A DNA stretch of 64,000 nt from Campylobacter sp. MIT 97-5078 (GCF_006864455.1 NZ_QHLK01000003.1:62001-126000), one strand, 5' to 3'. Shown: positions 1 to 9,510, counted from the stretch's first letter. Made by a program: numbers and translations. Notes: generated by a model from the letters alone, not told the origin.

Positions 1-226
1 TACCTTTAAGAACTATGAAATACTTTTGGCTCAAAATGCTTTTGTACCTCTTTTTATAGGTTTTATCACAGCTTTTGTGGTGGCTGTTTTTGTGATTAAG
101 TTTTTTCTTAAGTTTATCTCTAAATTTGATTTTGTGCCTTTTGGGTATTATCGCATTATCTTAGGACTTTTGTTTTTGATTTTATTTGCAAGCGGTATTT
201 TAAATACTGAAAATTTCAAGTTTTGA
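1..226 (+). CDS. uppP: Undecaprenyl-diphosphatase, C-terminal part (cut by window edge)
   Basis: The reading frame is open from the window edge to a TGA at 224-226, so only the last ~75 residues are visible. They form two hydrophobic segments separated by a short loop containing [12 protein letters not shown], which matches the end of UppP/BacA. This inner-membrane enzyme recycles undecaprenyl pyrophosphate for peptidoglycan and glycan synthesis. A TTG at 26 lies inside the gene and is not a separate start. The catalytic motifs lie upstream of the window, so the call rests on the C-terminal pattern only. Confidence 0.75.
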   Translation, partial: TFKNYEILLAQNAFVPLFIGFITAFVVAVFVIKFFLKFISKFDFVPFGYYRIILGLLFLILFASGILNTENFKF

Positions 227-328
227 TTTATATTTTATGATTTTAGGTGTTTTTTGTGAAAAATTTATGAAATTTAAAATAAGCTTAAGGCTTGCAAAGC
301 TACAATTATACTTATTTTTTAGGAGTTT

Positions 329-2194
329 ATGAATTTGAGTAAAGAACTTATTGCCTACACAAAATTAAATAGCACTGCAACTAGCCCCAAAGAATTCTAT
401 GAAAGTGATTTTATCCTTGATACTCAAAGCTTACAAGATGGCACTAACACAAGTGAATTTCAAGAACTTTATCTTGATAATTCTCCAGCTAGCCTTTGTC
501 TTTTGCGTCATTCTTGTGCACATTTGATGGCTCAGGCTATTAAGGCTTTGTATCCTGAAGCTAAATTTTTTGTCGGTCCTGTGGTTGATGAAGGCTTTTA
601 TTATGATTTTAGGGTTAATGCTAGGCTTAATGAAGAGGATTTAGCTCGCATTGAAGCTAAGATGAAAGCATATGTCGAACAAAAGCTTGAAATCACTAAA
701 TATGAAATTGACAAAAGCGAAGCAAGGCTTAAATTTCAAGATGATGATTTAAAGCAAGAAGTTATGCTACGCATTCCAGAGGGTAAGGTTAGCATTTATA
801 AACAAGGGGATTTTGAGGATTTATGTCGTGGTCCTCATATGCCAAATACTAAGTATTTGCAGCATTTTAAACTCACCCGTGTAGCAGGAGCGTATTTAGG
901 TGGCGATGAAAAAAGAGAAATGCTTACACGCATTTATGGCACAGCCTTTGCAGATAAGCAAAGTTTAAAGGAATACCTTCATATCATAGAAGAAGCCAAA
1001 AAAAGAGATCACAGGAAGCTTGGTAATGAGCTTAAGCTTTTTGCCTTTGATGAGCAAATTGGCGGGGGTTTGCCTTTGTGGCTTGAAAATGGTGCAAAGA
1101 TGAGAAGCCGTTTGGAGCAAATTTTATATAAAATCCATCGCTTAAGAGGCTATGAGCCTGTAAGAGGACCTGAGCTTTTAAAGGCTGAAGTATGGAAGAT
1201 CAGCGGACATTATGATAATTTTAAAGAAAATATGTATTTTACATACATTGATGAACAAGAATACGGCATAAAGCCGATGAACTGCGTAGGGCATATTAAA
1301 ATTTATCAAAGCGAGGTACGAAGTTATAGGGATTTGCCTATAAAATACTTTGAATACGGACTTGTGCATAGGCATGAAAAAAGCGGAGTTTTACACGGAC
1401 TTTTTAGGGTGCGTGAATTTACTCAAGATGACGCACATATTTTTTGTATGCCAACTCAGATCAAAGAACTTGTTTTAGAAATACTAGACTTTGTAAGCTC
1501 ACTCATGCGTGCCTTTGGCTTTGAGTATGAGATGGAAATTTCAACCAAGCCGGCTAAAGCTATAGGAAGTGATGAGGTTTGGGAGCATGCTACAAAGGCT
1601 TTAAAAGAGGCTTTAGATGAACAAGGCTTAAAATACGGCATAGATGAGGGTGGCGGAGCTTTTTATGGTCCAAAAATAGACATAAAAATTACTGATGCTC
1701 TAAAAAGAAAATGGCAGTGCGGCACCATACAAGTGGATTTTAACTTGCCTGAAAGATTTGAACTTGAATACACTGCAAGTGATAATACCAGACAACGTCC
1801 TGTAATGCTTCATAGAGCTATTTTAGGTTCTTTTGAACGCTTTATAGGCATTTTAACCGAGCATTGTGGAGGCGAATTTCCATTTTTTATCGCCCCAATT
1901 CAAGTTGGTATAGTGCCTATCAATGAAAATCACATAAATTATGCAAAAAGCATTCAAAAAGCTTTACTTGAGTGTGGGGTTGATTCAGCACTTTATGATA
2001 AAAATGAGAGCTTAAGTAAAAAAATCCGCACCGCAGAAAAGCAAAAATTACCAATGATTATCGTTTTAGGTGATGAGGAAGTGGCACAAAATAGCGTTGC
2101 TCTAAGGGATAGAAGAGCTAAAATTCAAAAAAATCTAAAATTAGAAGAATTGATCACTTTAGTGAAGGAGAAAATGGATGAGGTTGTGTTTTGA
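329..2194 (+). CDS. thrS: Threonyl-tRNA synthetase
   Basis: Class II synthetase that charges tRNA-Thr in the cytoplasm. The 621 residues show the editing-domain zinc motif [10 protein letters not shown] near residue 61, the RGPHMPNT segment, the class II core with KPMNCVGH and the motif-2 arginine in [14 protein letters not shown], and a C-terminal anticodon-binding domain ending near KEKMDEVVF. The N-terminus (before the HSCAH motif) is a little longer than in C. jejuni ThrS and lacks a full TGS domain, as usual in this group. The ATG at 329 follows an AGGAG ribosome site. The stop overlaps the infC start by 4 bp, so the two genes are translationally coupled. Confidence 0.97.
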   Translation: MNLSKELIAYTKLNSTATSPKEFYESDFILDTQSLQDGTNTSEFQELYLDNSPASLCLLRHSCAHLMAQAIKALYPEAKFFVGPVVDEGFYYDFRVNARLNEEDLARIEAKMKAYVEQKLEITKYEIDKSEARLKFQDDDLKQEVMLRIPEGKVSIYKQGDFEDLCRGPHMPNTKYLQHFKLTRVAGAYLGGDEKREMLTRIYGTAFADKQSLKEYLHIIEEAKKRDHRKLGNELKLFAFDEQIGGGLPLWLENGAKMRSRLEQILYKIHRLRGYEPVRGPELLKAEVWKISGHYDNFKENMYFTYIDEQEYGIKPMNCVGHIKIYQSEVRSYRDLPIKYFEYGLVHRHEKSGVLHGLFRVREFTQDDAHIFCMPTQIKELVLEILDFVSSLMRAFGFEYEMEISTKPAKAIGSDEVWEHATKALKEALDEQGLKYGIDEGGGAFYGPKIDIKITDALKRKWQCGTIQVDFNLPERFELEYTASDNTRQRPVMLHRAILGSFERFIGILTEHCGGEFPFFIAPIQVGIVPINENHINYAKSIQKALLECGVDSALYDKNESLSKKIRTAEKQKLPMIIVLGDEEVAQNSVALRDRRAKIQKNLKLEELITLVKEKMDEVVF

Positions 2195-2709
2195 GTAAGG
2201 AAAAAGAAGTATTGCTTAATGAGGAAATAAGAGCAAGCGAGTTAAGATGCGTTGGCGATGGTGGGGAAGTTTTTGGAGTGCTATCACGTGATGAGGCTTT
2301 AAAACTAGCACAAAATAAAGGACTTGATCTCGTGTTAATCGCTCCTGATGCCAAGCCTCCAGTTGCAAAAATCATGGACTTTGGCAAATTCCGCTATCAA
2401 CAAGAAAAAAAACAAAAAGAAGCCAAGAAAAAGCAAAAAGTTATAGATATAAAAGAGATCAAACTTTCAGTGAAAATCGCCCAAAATGACATCAACTACA
2501 AGGTAAAACACGCTCTTGAATTCCTAGAACAAGGCAAACACGTCAAATTTAGAGTTTTTTTAAAAGGACGCGAAATGGCAAATCCAGAAGCCGGCGTAGC
2601 CTTACTTGAAAAAATATGGAAAGATATAGAAGATAAAGCAAGCAGAGATAAAGAACCAAATTTTGAAGGACGTTATGTCAATATGCTTGTGGTGCCTAAG
2701 AGGGGTTAA
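2191..2709 (+). CDS. infC: Translation initiation factor IF-3
   Basis: IF-3 keeps 30S subunits free and checks start-codon pairing. The 172 residues contain the N-domain ([19 protein letters not shown]), the lysine-rich linker after [14 protein letters not shown], and the C-domain with [15 protein letters not shown] and FLKGREM. The start is TTG at 2191, inside the thrS stop region (4-bp overlap). A non-AUG start is typical of infC and is linked to autoregulation in other bacteria. rpmI and rplT, which follow infC in many bacteria, are elsewhere in this window (46 kb), as in C. jejuni. Confidence 0.95.
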   Translation: MSKEKEVLLNEEIRASELRCVGDGGEVFGVLSRDEALKLAQNKGLDLVLIAPDAKPPVAKIMDFGKFRYQQEKKQKEAKKKQKVIDIKEIKLSVKIAQNDINYKVKHALEFLEQGKHVKFRVFLKGREMANPEAGVALLEKIWKDIEDKASRDKEPNFEGRYVNMLVVPKRG

Positions 2710-2710
2710 A

Positions 2711-3439
2711 ATGCCAAGACAAGCACTAAGAGCAAATTTAAATCAACACCAGCCTAAAAATAAGCTTTCAAAAAACGATGATTTAAACATCAATGAAGCT
2801 ATGCAAAAAACTAAAAACTACCTTGAAGAAAGATTTGCATGGGGGGGGGGGGTTGCTAATTTCATAGAGGGAAATTATTATTTTGAAATCTCCAAAAAGC
2901 TTGAACTTTCTTTTATGATCGACAATATAAAAAACTCAAAAATTAGAGCCGAGTTTGACACAAATTTTATGGATAGAGAAATAAAGCCTGATGGCGGTAT
3001 TTTATTTTTAAGAAAAAAAGATGATGAAAATTTTAAAAAAATTCTACTTGTAAGCGAAGCTAAAAGACAAGGCACAAATGATGAACGTGCAAAAGAAGGC
3101 AAGGGCAAACAAGCCACAGGAAATGCCATAGAAAGACTTGGTAAGAATTTAACAGGCATTAAGGCTATGCTTAATCACGAAAAAATCACACCTTTTGTGT
3201 GTTTTGGTTGGGGTTGTGATTTTGCTCCTAGTGTAAAAGGTGTGCTTGTAAAACTTAATGTTTTAAATGAATTTTACTATCTTAACAAAACTTATATTTT
3301 CAAAACAGACGGCAATAGCGACCATAATTATTTTTCCCCTGTAAGTATGTATTTCAGAGAAGAAAAATGGGAAGTTGATGAGATGTATGAGATTATGAAA
3401 GAAATTGCTGAAACTTCTTTAAGATATTATATTTTTTAG
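2711..3439 (+). CDS. EcoRI-family type II restriction endonuclease, G-tract phase-variable
   Basis: A 242-residue protein with the EcoRI-family core: IKPDGGI (Asp94) and SEAKRQG (Glu116, Lys118) form the PD-(D/E)xK site. QATGNAIER (137-142) matches the EcoRI recognition segment GNAIER, in which EcoRI uses Asn141, Glu144 and Arg145 to read AATT. By family knowledge the target should be GAATTC or a related RAATTY-type site; this is inference. A run of 12 G at 2841-2852 encodes Trp-Gly-Gly-Gly near residue 44. The gene is in frame (ON) here; G11 or G13 puts a stop within a few codons. ATG 2711 is chosen because it is 1 bp past the infC stop; an earlier in-frame start would lie inside infC. The cognate methyltransferase follows after 8 bp. 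Confidence 0.88.
   Translation: MPRQALRANLNQHQPKNKLSKNDDLNINEAMQKTKNYLEERFAWGGGVANFIEGNYYFEISKKLELSFMIDNIKNSKIRAEFDTNFMDREIKPDGGILFLRKKDDENFKKILLVSEAKRQGTNDERAKEGKGKQATGNAIERLGKNLTGIKAMLNHEKITPFVCFGWGCDFAPSVKGVLVKLNVLNEFYYLNKTYIFKTDGNSDHNYFSPVSMYFREEKWEVDEMYEIMKEIAETSLRYYIF
2841..2852 (+). repeat. G12 homopolymer tract in restriction endonuclease gene
   Basis: Twelve consecutive G inside codons 44-48 of the EcoRI-like gene. With 12 G the frame runs to the stop at 3439. With 13 G the next codons read Cys-stop; with 11 G they read Leu-Leu-Ile-Ser-stop. Tracts of 8 or more G are known mutation hot spots that drive phase variation in Campylobacter. Confidence 0.97.
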
Positions 3440-3447
3440 GACAAAAT

Positions 3448-4554
3448 ATGCAACATTTACAAGAAAATCAAGCTTTTTTAAAAGAACAAATCATCACTTA
3501 TCTAGGCAATAAACGCTCGCTTTTACCCTTTTTAGAGCAAGGTTTTGATTTTGCAAAGAAAGAGCTGAAAAAAGAAAAATTAAGCTTTTTGGATATTTTT
3601 AGTGGAAGCGGAGTAGTATCGCGTTTTGCTAAGGCTCATTCAAGCTTTATCATTGCAAATGATTTGGAATGTTACTCAAAAATCATCAATGAATGCTACC
3701 TAGCAAATCTTAGCCAAAAAGATCTTCAAAACTTGCAAAATTATCATCATAAGCTGTGTCATAATTTAAAGCCCCAAAAAGGTTTTATTAGCCAACTTTA
3801 TGCCCCAAAAGATGAATTTAAGATTAAAGCTGGCGAAAGAGTGTTTTATACCCCAGCAAATGCCTTGTATCTTGATTCAATGAGACAGCTTATCAGTAAA
3901 GAAATTCCAAGCTCTTTACAGCATTTTTTTATCGCTCCACTCATCTATGAAGCTAGCGTGCATGCAAATACAAGCGGAGTTTTTAAGGGTTTTTATAAGG
4001 ATAAAATGGGGCTTGGTAAATTTGGTGGCACAGGAGAAAATGCCCTTAAACGTATAAAGGGACAAATGAGCCTTAAAATGCCTATATTTTCAAATTTTTC
4101 CTGTCCCTTTAAAGTCGTGCAAAAAGATGCTTTAAGCCTTGCTAAAGAACTTGATAATGTAGATTTGGCGTATTTTGATCCACCTTATAATCAGCACCCT
4201 TACGCTTCAAATTATTTTATGCTTAATTTAATCGCTACTTATAAAAAACCAAATGAAATTTCAAAGGTTTCAGGCATACCAAAAGAGTGGAATAGAAGTG
4301 ATTTTAACAAAGCCTCGCTAGCTAGTGATGCTTTGTTTGAGTTAATTTTACACACAAAAGCAAAAATTATCTTGCTTTCTTATAACAACGAAGGTTTTAT
4401 CAAAAAAGATGAGTTTTTAAAAAAACTTACTAAACTTGGAAAATGTCACATTTTAGAGCAAAAATACCTAACCTTTAGAGCAAGTCGTAATCTTAAAGAT
4501 AGAGCCTTGCATATCAAAGAACAGCTTTATATCTTAGTTAAAGCTAAAAAGTAA
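3448..4554 (+). CDS. ctsM: D12-class adenine-N6 DNA methyltransferase, CtsM-like
   Basis: 368 residues with the D12-class layout: YLGNKRSLLPFL at the N-terminus, AdoMet motif I in FLDIFSGSGVVSRF, and catalytic DPPY in YFDPPYNQHPY. In C. jejuni the gene directly after thrS-infC is Cj0208/CJJ81176_0240, reported as CtsM, an orphan enzyme that methylates RAATTY and marks DNA for natural transformation. Position and class fit that gene; I could not align them. Here it is not an orphan: it sits 8 bp after an EcoRI-family nuclease whose likely target GAATTC is contained in RAATTY. It has its own AGGA site before ATG 3448 and no repeat tract, so protection should stay on when the nuclease switches off. 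Confidence 0.82.
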   Translation: MQHLQENQAFLKEQIITYLGNKRSLLPFLEQGFDFAKKELKKEKLSFLDIFSGSGVVSRFAKAHSSFIIANDLECYSKIINECYLANLSQKDLQNLQNYHHKLCHNLKPQKGFISQLYAPKDEFKIKAGERVFYTPANALYLDSMRQLISKEIPSSLQHFFIAPLIYEASVHANTSGVFKGFYKDKMGLGKFGGTGENALKRIKGQMSLKMPIFSNFSCPFKVVQKDALSLAKELDNVDLAYFDPPYNQHPYASNYFMLNLIATYKKPNEISKVSGIPKEWNRSDFNKASLASDALFELILHTKAKIILLSYNNEGFIKKDEFLKKLTKLGKCHILEQKYLTFRASRNLKDRALHIKEQLYILVKAKK

Positions 4555-4638
4555 AGCTTACATGAAAAAATATTGTAATATTCAAGAAAAAGTTCAAATT
4601 GTGTTATAATATTTTGTAAAAATTCAAAGGAAAAGCTC

Positions 4639-6021
4639 ATGCAAAGCTTGCAAATTCTTTTTACCCTCATAGGTGTAGCTATTGTTGCTTATTTGGTGCT
4701 AAAAAATTATAATCCCATTTTTATTTTCTTTTTTTCTGGCATAATCTTTTTAATGTCAGCATATTATTTAAGTGGGGTGCCTATCCCAAGTAGTGTTAAA
4801 CGCACTGAAGTAACTTTTTTAAACAATATAATGGATAGCTTTGTCTTTATCAGCGATACCTTTAAGAAAAACTTAGCTGGTGTGGGGCTTATTATCATGT
4901 CTGTGGCAGGTTTTGCAGCACTTATGAAACACATCAATGCTTCAGCAAAGCTTGCTTATCTTGCAAACAAACCCTTAGCTAAGGTAAAAAACAAATATCT
5001 TGTTTTAAGTGGCACCTTTGTGGTGGGTATGGCACTTAAGATCGTGATTTCAAGCTATGCAGGGTTGCTTATTTTGCTTCTTGCCTGTATTTATCCAGTG
5101 TTGCTTGCTCTTAAAATTCGCCCAATTACTGCTGTGAGTGTGCTTTCTTTAATTGCACTTGATTATGGTCCAAAAGATGGAAGTTCCATCAATATGGCAG
5201 AGATGGTCGGACAAAAAGACAATGTCATAGGCTTGTTTTTGGATTATCAAATTTATAGCGTAATTGCTTATGTAGTCTTAATTGCTGTGTTGATACCATT
5301 TTATTTTTCTTTTATGGATAAAAGAGATATGATAAAAGGCATTAACAATGAAGAAGTTGAAATTCCAAAGATTGAAAATCCACAATGTCCAACTTATTAT
5401 ATCTTTTTGCCTTGGCTTCCTATAGTCCTTCTTTTTACGGCGTATTTTTTACAAGTTAAGCTTGATGTGATTACAGCAAATTTCATTGGCATTGCTATAG
5501 TGTTTATCCTTGAATACGCAAGACACAGAAATGCTAAAAAACTTGGCGAGGATATGATAGTGATCATTAAGGCTATGGCTGATATTTTTACCTCTGTTGT
5601 AAGCATTATCATCGCTGCTTCTGTTTTTGCTGAGGGTATCAAAGCACTCGGTGGTATAGGTATAGTGGCTGATGCCATTTCTTCTATGGGAGCTCCAGCT
5701 GTGATCTTAAGTATAGCGCTTTTAAGCTTTATTGTGTATTTTGCTACCGTGATTATGGGAAGTGGTATTGCTGCATTTAATGCTTTTGGAAGACTTGCAC
5801 CAGATATAGCTACAAAGCTTCACATAGAGCCTATAGTTTTGGTTTTGCCTATAGAAATCGCTTCTTGTTTGGGACGTTCAGCTTCGCCTATTGCTGGTGG
5901 GATACTTGTTTTAGCAGGATTTTCAAAGATAAGTCCTATAGCCATAGTTAAAAGAACAACCCCACTTTTGCTTGTGGCTATGCTTGTTAATATCGTCGTG
6001 GCTTGGAGCTTTACTTGGTAA
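4639..6021 (+). CDS. dcuC: DcuC-family C4-dicarboxylate transporter
   Basis: 460 residues with about twelve hydrophobic segments throughout. Features typical of the DcuC family include ISSYAGLLILLLACIYPV, LIALDYGPKDGSS and IEIASCLGRSASPIAGG. Family members move C4-dicarboxylates such as succinate or fumarate across the inner membrane during fumarate respiration; the exact substrate and direction here are inferred. The gene stands alone with an AAAGGA site before ATG 4639 and a TTATAATATTTTG promoter-like stretch about 30 bp upstream. Confidence 0.85.
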   Translation: MQSLQILFTLIGVAIVAYLVLKNYNPIFIFFFSGIIFLMSAYYLSGVPIPSSVKRTEVTFLNNIMDSFVFISDTFKKNLAGVGLIIMSVAGFAALMKHINASAKLAYLANKPLAKVKNKYLVLSGTFVVGMALKIVISSYAGLLILLLACIYPVLLALKIRPITAVSVLSLIALDYGPKDGSSINMAEMVGQKDNVIGLFLDYQIYSVIAYVVLIAVLIPFYFSFMDKRDMIKGINNEEVEIPKIENPQCPTYYIFLPWLPIVLLFTAYFLQVKLDVITANFIGIAIVFILEYARHRNAKKLGEDMIVIIKAMADIFTSVVSIIIAASVFAEGIKALGGIGIVADAISSMGAPAVILSIALLSFIVYFATVIMGSGIAAFNAFGRLAPDIATKLHIEPIVLVLPIEIASCLGRSASPIAGGILVLAGFSKISPIAIVKRTTPLLLVAMLVNIVVAWSFTW

Positions 6022-6094
6022 TGTAATATTAAGGTTTTTTGTTTGTTAAATTTAGGGTATCATTTCAGCATACATTTTAACAAAAGGAGAAAAA

Positions 6095-6583
6095 ATGCCA
6101 TTACTTGATAGTTTTAAGGTAGATCATACTAAAATGCCAGCTCCAGCGGTGCGTCTAGCAAAAACAATGAAAACGCCAAAGGGCGACACGATAAGCGTGT
6201 TTGATCTGCGTTTTTGCGTGCCAAATAAGGATATTTTGCCAGAAAAAGGTATTCATACTTTAGAGCATTTGTTTGCTGGTTTTATGAGAGATCATTTGAA
6301 TTCAAATGAAGTTGAGATCATTGATATTTCGCCTATGGGTTGTCGCACAGGTTTTTATATGAGTGTTATTGGCACACCAAATGATGAAAGCGTGAAAAAA
6401 GCGTGGCTTGCAAGTATGCAAGATGTTATTCGTGCTACTCAAATCCCAGAAGCAAATGAATTCCAGTGTGGCACTTACAAGCTTCATTCTATCGATGAAG
6501 CAAAGGCTATCGCTCAAAAAGTGCTTGACAGCGGTATCGGTATAATGGACACTCAAAAACTTTTACTGAAAGATTTGAATTAA
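6095..6583 (+). CDS. luxS: S-ribosylhomocysteine lyase
   Basis: Converts S-ribosylhomocysteine to homocysteine and the AI-2 precursor DPD, the second step of the activated methyl cycle. The 162 residues have the metal-binding HTLEH (His54, His58) and Cys125, plus the catalytic cysteine in [10 protein letters not shown] (Cys83). Length is normal. A strong GGAGA site precedes ATG 6095, and GGGTATCAT at about 6055 is a plausible -10. No pfs or metE gene is adjacent. Confidence 0.97.
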   Translation: MPLLDSFKVDHTKMPAPAVRLAKTMKTPKGDTISVFDLRFCVPNKDILPEKGIHTLEHLFAGFMRDHLNSNEVEIIDISPMGCRTGFYMSVIGTPNDESVKKAWLASMQDVIRATQIPEANEFQCGTYKLHSIDEAKAIAQKVLDSGIGIMDTQKLLLKDLN

Positions 6584-6981
6584 GTCTAAATTTATATTTA
6601 TTCAGTGCCAAAAAAAGCACAAAAATCAAACAAAGATATAACAAAACAAGGTAAGGATAAATAAACTACCCTTACCTTTGGAGTCACTTTAAAGCTAATG
6701 AAAAAATAAATTATAAAACTAAAAAACTTTAAGCCTTTAAATCCTAATCTTTCTTAAAACTTTAGTCTTTAAAAGCTATACTTAAGTTCTCAATTCCCAC
6801 TCATATAAGTTCCATTTTTTTATCTACCTTACCAGTTACAATAAACAAAATAATTTACTCTTTATTTTTTATAGTTTTCTCTCTATGATAATTTATTTAA
6901 AAAAAATTTAAGTTTTTTAAGCTATAATACATAGTTGATAATATCTATTATATAAAGATTTAAATTTAAGGATATAAAGCA
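6584..6981. other. Non-coding gap with a hairpin
   Basis: About 400 bp of A/T-rich DNA with no gene I can support. It holds a 9-bp inverted repeat, AAGGTAAGG at 6648-6656 and CCTTACCTT at 6670-6678, with a 13-base loop and no clear U run, so it may be a weak terminator or a leftover. The rest is broken by stops in every frame. The end carries the MarR-gene promoter region, with TATAATACATAG-like sequence near 6922. Confidence 0.5.
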
Positions 6982-7386
6982 ATGTTCTTTCAAAAGATAG
7001 CCTTAATGCATAGAAAAATAGTTTATAATGTCAATAAAATTTTAAAACCATTTGGTTTAAGTTTGAGTGATTGGCGTGTGTTTTTGTATCTTAGCCATAC
7101 AAAAAGCACTGCTTTAGTGCCAATTTGCGAATTTTATGATCTTGATAAGGCTATACTTACGAGATCGGTTTCAAAGCTTCATAAATTAGGTTTTATAGAG
7201 TTTTTAGAAGCTGAAGATAAAAGAGAAAAAATTATTACTTTAAGTGCTAGTGGCAAGGCGATTTATTATGATACTAATTTTTATATTAGAGAATATGAGG
7301 CTAAATTTCTTGCTGATATAGACGCTAAAGACAAGGAATTTTTTATGCAAACTATTGATAAAATCAATCAAAAATTTGAATATTAA
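6982..7386 (+). CDS. MarR-family transcriptional regulator
   Basis: 134 residues with the MarR winged-helix pattern: dimerisation helix, LSDWRVFLYLS, a recognition region KAILTRSVSKLHKLGFIEF, then the basic wing EDKREKIITLSASGKAIY. MarR proteins usually repress a neighbouring transporter or enzyme and release DNA on binding a small phenolic or oxidant. It is followed 10 bp later by an MFS transporter on the same strand, so regulator and pump probably form one self-regulated unit. AAGGATATAAAGC precedes ATG 6982. The ligand is unknown. Confidence 0.85.
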   Translation: MFFQKIALMHRKIVYNVNKILKPFGLSLSDWRVFLYLSHTKSTALVPICEFYDLDKAILTRSVSKLHKLGFIEFLEAEDKREKIITLSASGKAIYYDTNFYIREYEAKFLADIDAKDKEFFMQTIDKINQKFEY

Positions 7387-7396
7387 AGGAAATAAA

Positions 7397-8626
7397 ATGA
7401 GTCTAAAAAGAAAATATAAGCTTTTTAATAGAGATTTTATTTGTATATTTTGGATTAATTTTTTAATTTATACTATGTTTTTCATGAGCACTATTACTTG
7501 TTCTGATTATAGTTTGCTTATCTTAAAAGAAAGTGCAAGTGTGGCAGGGCTTGTTACTTGTGTTTTTGTTGTTGGGGCTTTATTTTCAAGAATTTATTAT
7601 GGTTCAATAGTTGATAGTATCAATCTTAAAAAAGCTCTGCTTATCTTCTTAGCTTTGCTCTTTTGTATCAATATCGCCTATTTTTTCGCTCATAGTGCTT
7701 TAGCCCTTATTATCATTCGCTTTATTTCAGGCGTATTTTTTGGGCTATGTTCTTGCGTATGCGGTGCAGCTGTAGCAAGACTTATACCAAGCAATAAAAG
7801 AGGCGTTGGTATAGGCTATTATGCCTTAAGTGCTATTTTAGCTTCTGCTTTAGGTCCGTTTTTGGCTATAAAACTTGATTCTGCTGGGGCTTTTCTTGCA
7901 AGTTTTATACTTTGTCTTGTGTGCATAGCCCTTTGTTTTATCCTAGCTTTGATCTTTAAAGTAAGGGCTAAAAAGCTTGAGTTTAAAACTATGCAAGGCT
8001 CTAAAATACATATTTATAATTATATAGAAAAAAGTTGTTTAGGTGTTGCTGTAGTGGTGTTTTTAATAGGCTGTGCCTATGGACTTATACTTGCTTTTAT
8101 CAGTGTGTATTCAAAGAATTTAAATTTAAGCTTTGCAGGCTCATTTTTCTTTGGAATTTATGCTTTTGTAGCTTTGCTTTCTCGTCCTATAGCTGGGAAA
8201 ATCTTTGATAAGCTTGGGGCAGATTTTGTCATCGTTCCTTCACTTTTATTTTTCATCGCTTGTCTTGTCATCTTAGCTTATGCTCAAAACTCAGCTATGA
8301 TTTTTTTATCTGCTATGCTCTGTGCTTTAGGCTATGGCAATGCCTGTTCAGCTTGTCAATCCCTAGCCATAAAACTTGCCCCAAAACACAAAATGGGACT
8401 GGCTACTTCAACTTATTTTATCGCTCTTGATTTTGGTATAGGCACTAGTCCTTATTTTTTAGGCATTTTAGAGCCTTTTGTAGGCTTTGCACGTCTTTAT
8501 GAAATCGCTGCAGCCATTACGTTTTTAGCCCTCATTTTTTATTTTTTGCTCATCATGCAAAAGGAAAAAGGCTTCAAGGAAAGGTTAAGAACTTATAAAA
8601 AACATCTTTTTGAAAGGAAATTTTAA
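7397..8626 (+). CDS. MFS transporter
   Basis: 409 residues with about twelve membrane segments in two halves. The loop-2 motif appears as RIYYGSIVDSINLKK and is echoed in the second half by RPIAGKIFDKLGAD. The second half also has the glycine-rich ALGYGNACSACQSLA. Members of this type export drugs or metabolites by proton antiport; the substrate is not readable. ATG 7397 is chosen over an upstream in-frame ATG at 7355 because AAAGGA lies just ahead of it and because 7355 is inside the MarR gene. Confidence 0.87.
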   Translation: MSLKRKYKLFNRDFICIFWINFLIYTMFFMSTITCSDYSLLILKESASVAGLVTCVFVVGALFSRIYYGSIVDSINLKKALLIFLALLFCINIAYFFAHSALALIIIRFISGVFFGLCSCVCGAAVARLIPSNKRGVGIGYYALSAILASALGPFLAIKLDSAGAFLASFILCLVCIALCFILALIFKVRAKKLEFKTMQGSKIHIYNYIEKSCLGVAVVVFLIGCAYGLILAFISVYSKNLNLSFAGSFFFGIYAFVALLSRPIAGKIFDKLGADFVIVPSLLFFIACLVILAYAQNSAMIFLSAMLCALGYGNACSACQSLAIKLAPKHKMGLATSTYFIALDFGIGTSPYFLGILEPFVGFARLYEIAAAITFLALIFYFLLIMQKEKGFKERLRTYKKHLFERKF

Positions 8627-8662
8627 TTATTTAAAAAAATAAGCAAAAATTTCAATTTAATC

Positions 8663-8693
8663 TTGACAAACACTAGGTGTAAGGTTTTATAAT
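8663..8693 (+). promoter_or_regulatory. MerR-type promoter (19-bp spacer) for cupin gene
   Basis: A perfect TTGACA (8663-8668) and a perfect TATAAT (8688-8693) are 19 bp apart, two more than the sigma-70 optimum. The spacer carries the imperfect palindrome ACAC-TAG-GTGT. An over-long spacer with a centred dyad is the hallmark of promoters activated by MerR-family regulators, which untwist the DNA. No merR-like gene is in this window. A second copy lies at 10973. Confidence 0.7.
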
Positions 8694-8747
8694 TTTAAGA
8701 TATAAAAACTTTTTAGGTTTTAAAATTTCATTTTCAAAGGAAAAATC

Positions 8748-9245
8748 GTGGCAAAGAAAATCAATTCAAAGCTTGGTGCTTTAGGCTTAGGTTTGGCTTT
8801 ATCAACAAGCACTTTAAATGCAGAGCAAGCTCAAAAACTCACTAAATTTGAAGATATGAAAAGCTTTAAAGGCGATGCAAAAATTTTTAGTGGGGAAGTC
8901 AAGGTTACTTCTATGTTTGGCACAAATGAGAACCGCAATGTAACTGGGGGCTTAGTTGAGTTTAGTCCTGGGGCTAGAAGTGCTTGGCATACGCATCCAT
9001 CAGGACAAACTTTAATTGTAGTAGAAGGAGAAATTTACACAGGCACGCAAGGTGGCATTACGCAAATTGCTAAAAAAGGTGATGTGATAGAATGTCCAGT
9101 TGGCGTAAAACACTGGCATGGAGCAGGCACTACACAAAAAGGCGTTCATATAGCCTTAACAGGTGATAAAGATGGGCAAAATGTAACTTGGCTTGAAAAA
9201 TTAAGCGATGAAGAATATGAAAAAGCCGTCAAAAATGCCAAATAA
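8748..9245 (+). CDS. Exported cupin-domain protein
   Basis: 165 residues: a weak signal-like N-terminus (MAKKINSKLGALGLGLALS...LNAEQ) then a single cupin barrel with GARSAWHTHPSGQTLIVVEGE and a second motif KGDVIECPVGVKHWHGA. The histidines and glutamate are the usual metal ligands. The protein belongs to the small cupins often paired with carboxymuconolactone decarboxylase-like proteins, as here (9516). GTG 8748 has AAAGGAAAAA ahead of it. Substrate unknown; roles suggested for relatives concern quinone or peroxide chemistry. Confidence 0.78.
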   Translation: MAKKINSKLGALGLGLALSTSTLNAEQAQKLTKFEDMKSFKGDAKIFSGEVKVTSMFGTNENRNVTGGLVEFSPGARSAWHTHPSGQTLIVVEGEIYTGTQGGITQIAKKGDVIECPVGVKHWHGAGTTQKGVHIALTGDKDGQNVTWLEKLSDEEYEKAVKNAK

Positions 9246-9263
9246 AAAGGACTAAGGATAAAA

Positions 9264-9510
9264 ATGAGGCTTTTGCTCATTTTTTAGGCAGTGTTAAGTG
9301 TGCTTATAGCAAATCAAAATTTAACCTTTCCAAAGGAGTATAAACAAGGTGTGCTTTATACGAGTGTGATTCGTGGGTGTGATCGAGGATATTTATGCAT
9401 CAAAGGAGGCGATTTTGGCTTTAAAAGAGGCAAAAACTTAGAGCTCTAAATTGTCATAAAGCATAAGCGGGGAAGGATATAGCCTTGAAGCGATGAAAGG
9501 CTATAAGGGG
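9264..9510 (+). pseudogene. Decayed cytochrome P460-like gene
   Basis: From ATG 9264 the frame reads a short signal-like start, hits a TAG at codon 8, then continues LTFPKEYKQGVLYTSVIRG. This matches the start of the cytochrome P460 domain family. A one-base shift then gives EDIYASKEAILALKEAK, another P460-like stretch, followed by a second shift and more stops. At least one nonsense and two frame changes make it non-functional. It lies between the cupin and the CMD gene, so it was probably part of that operon. Confidence 0.6.

Noticed and set aside
26-226. TTG-initiated 66-codon frame as a separate small gene
   Set aside because: The frame is open to the window edge and matches the end of UppP; the TTG is internal.
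6648-6678. Hairpin after luxS as a riboswitch or small RNA
   Set aside because: Only a single 9-bp stem with no conserved loop and no clear promoter; too little to call.
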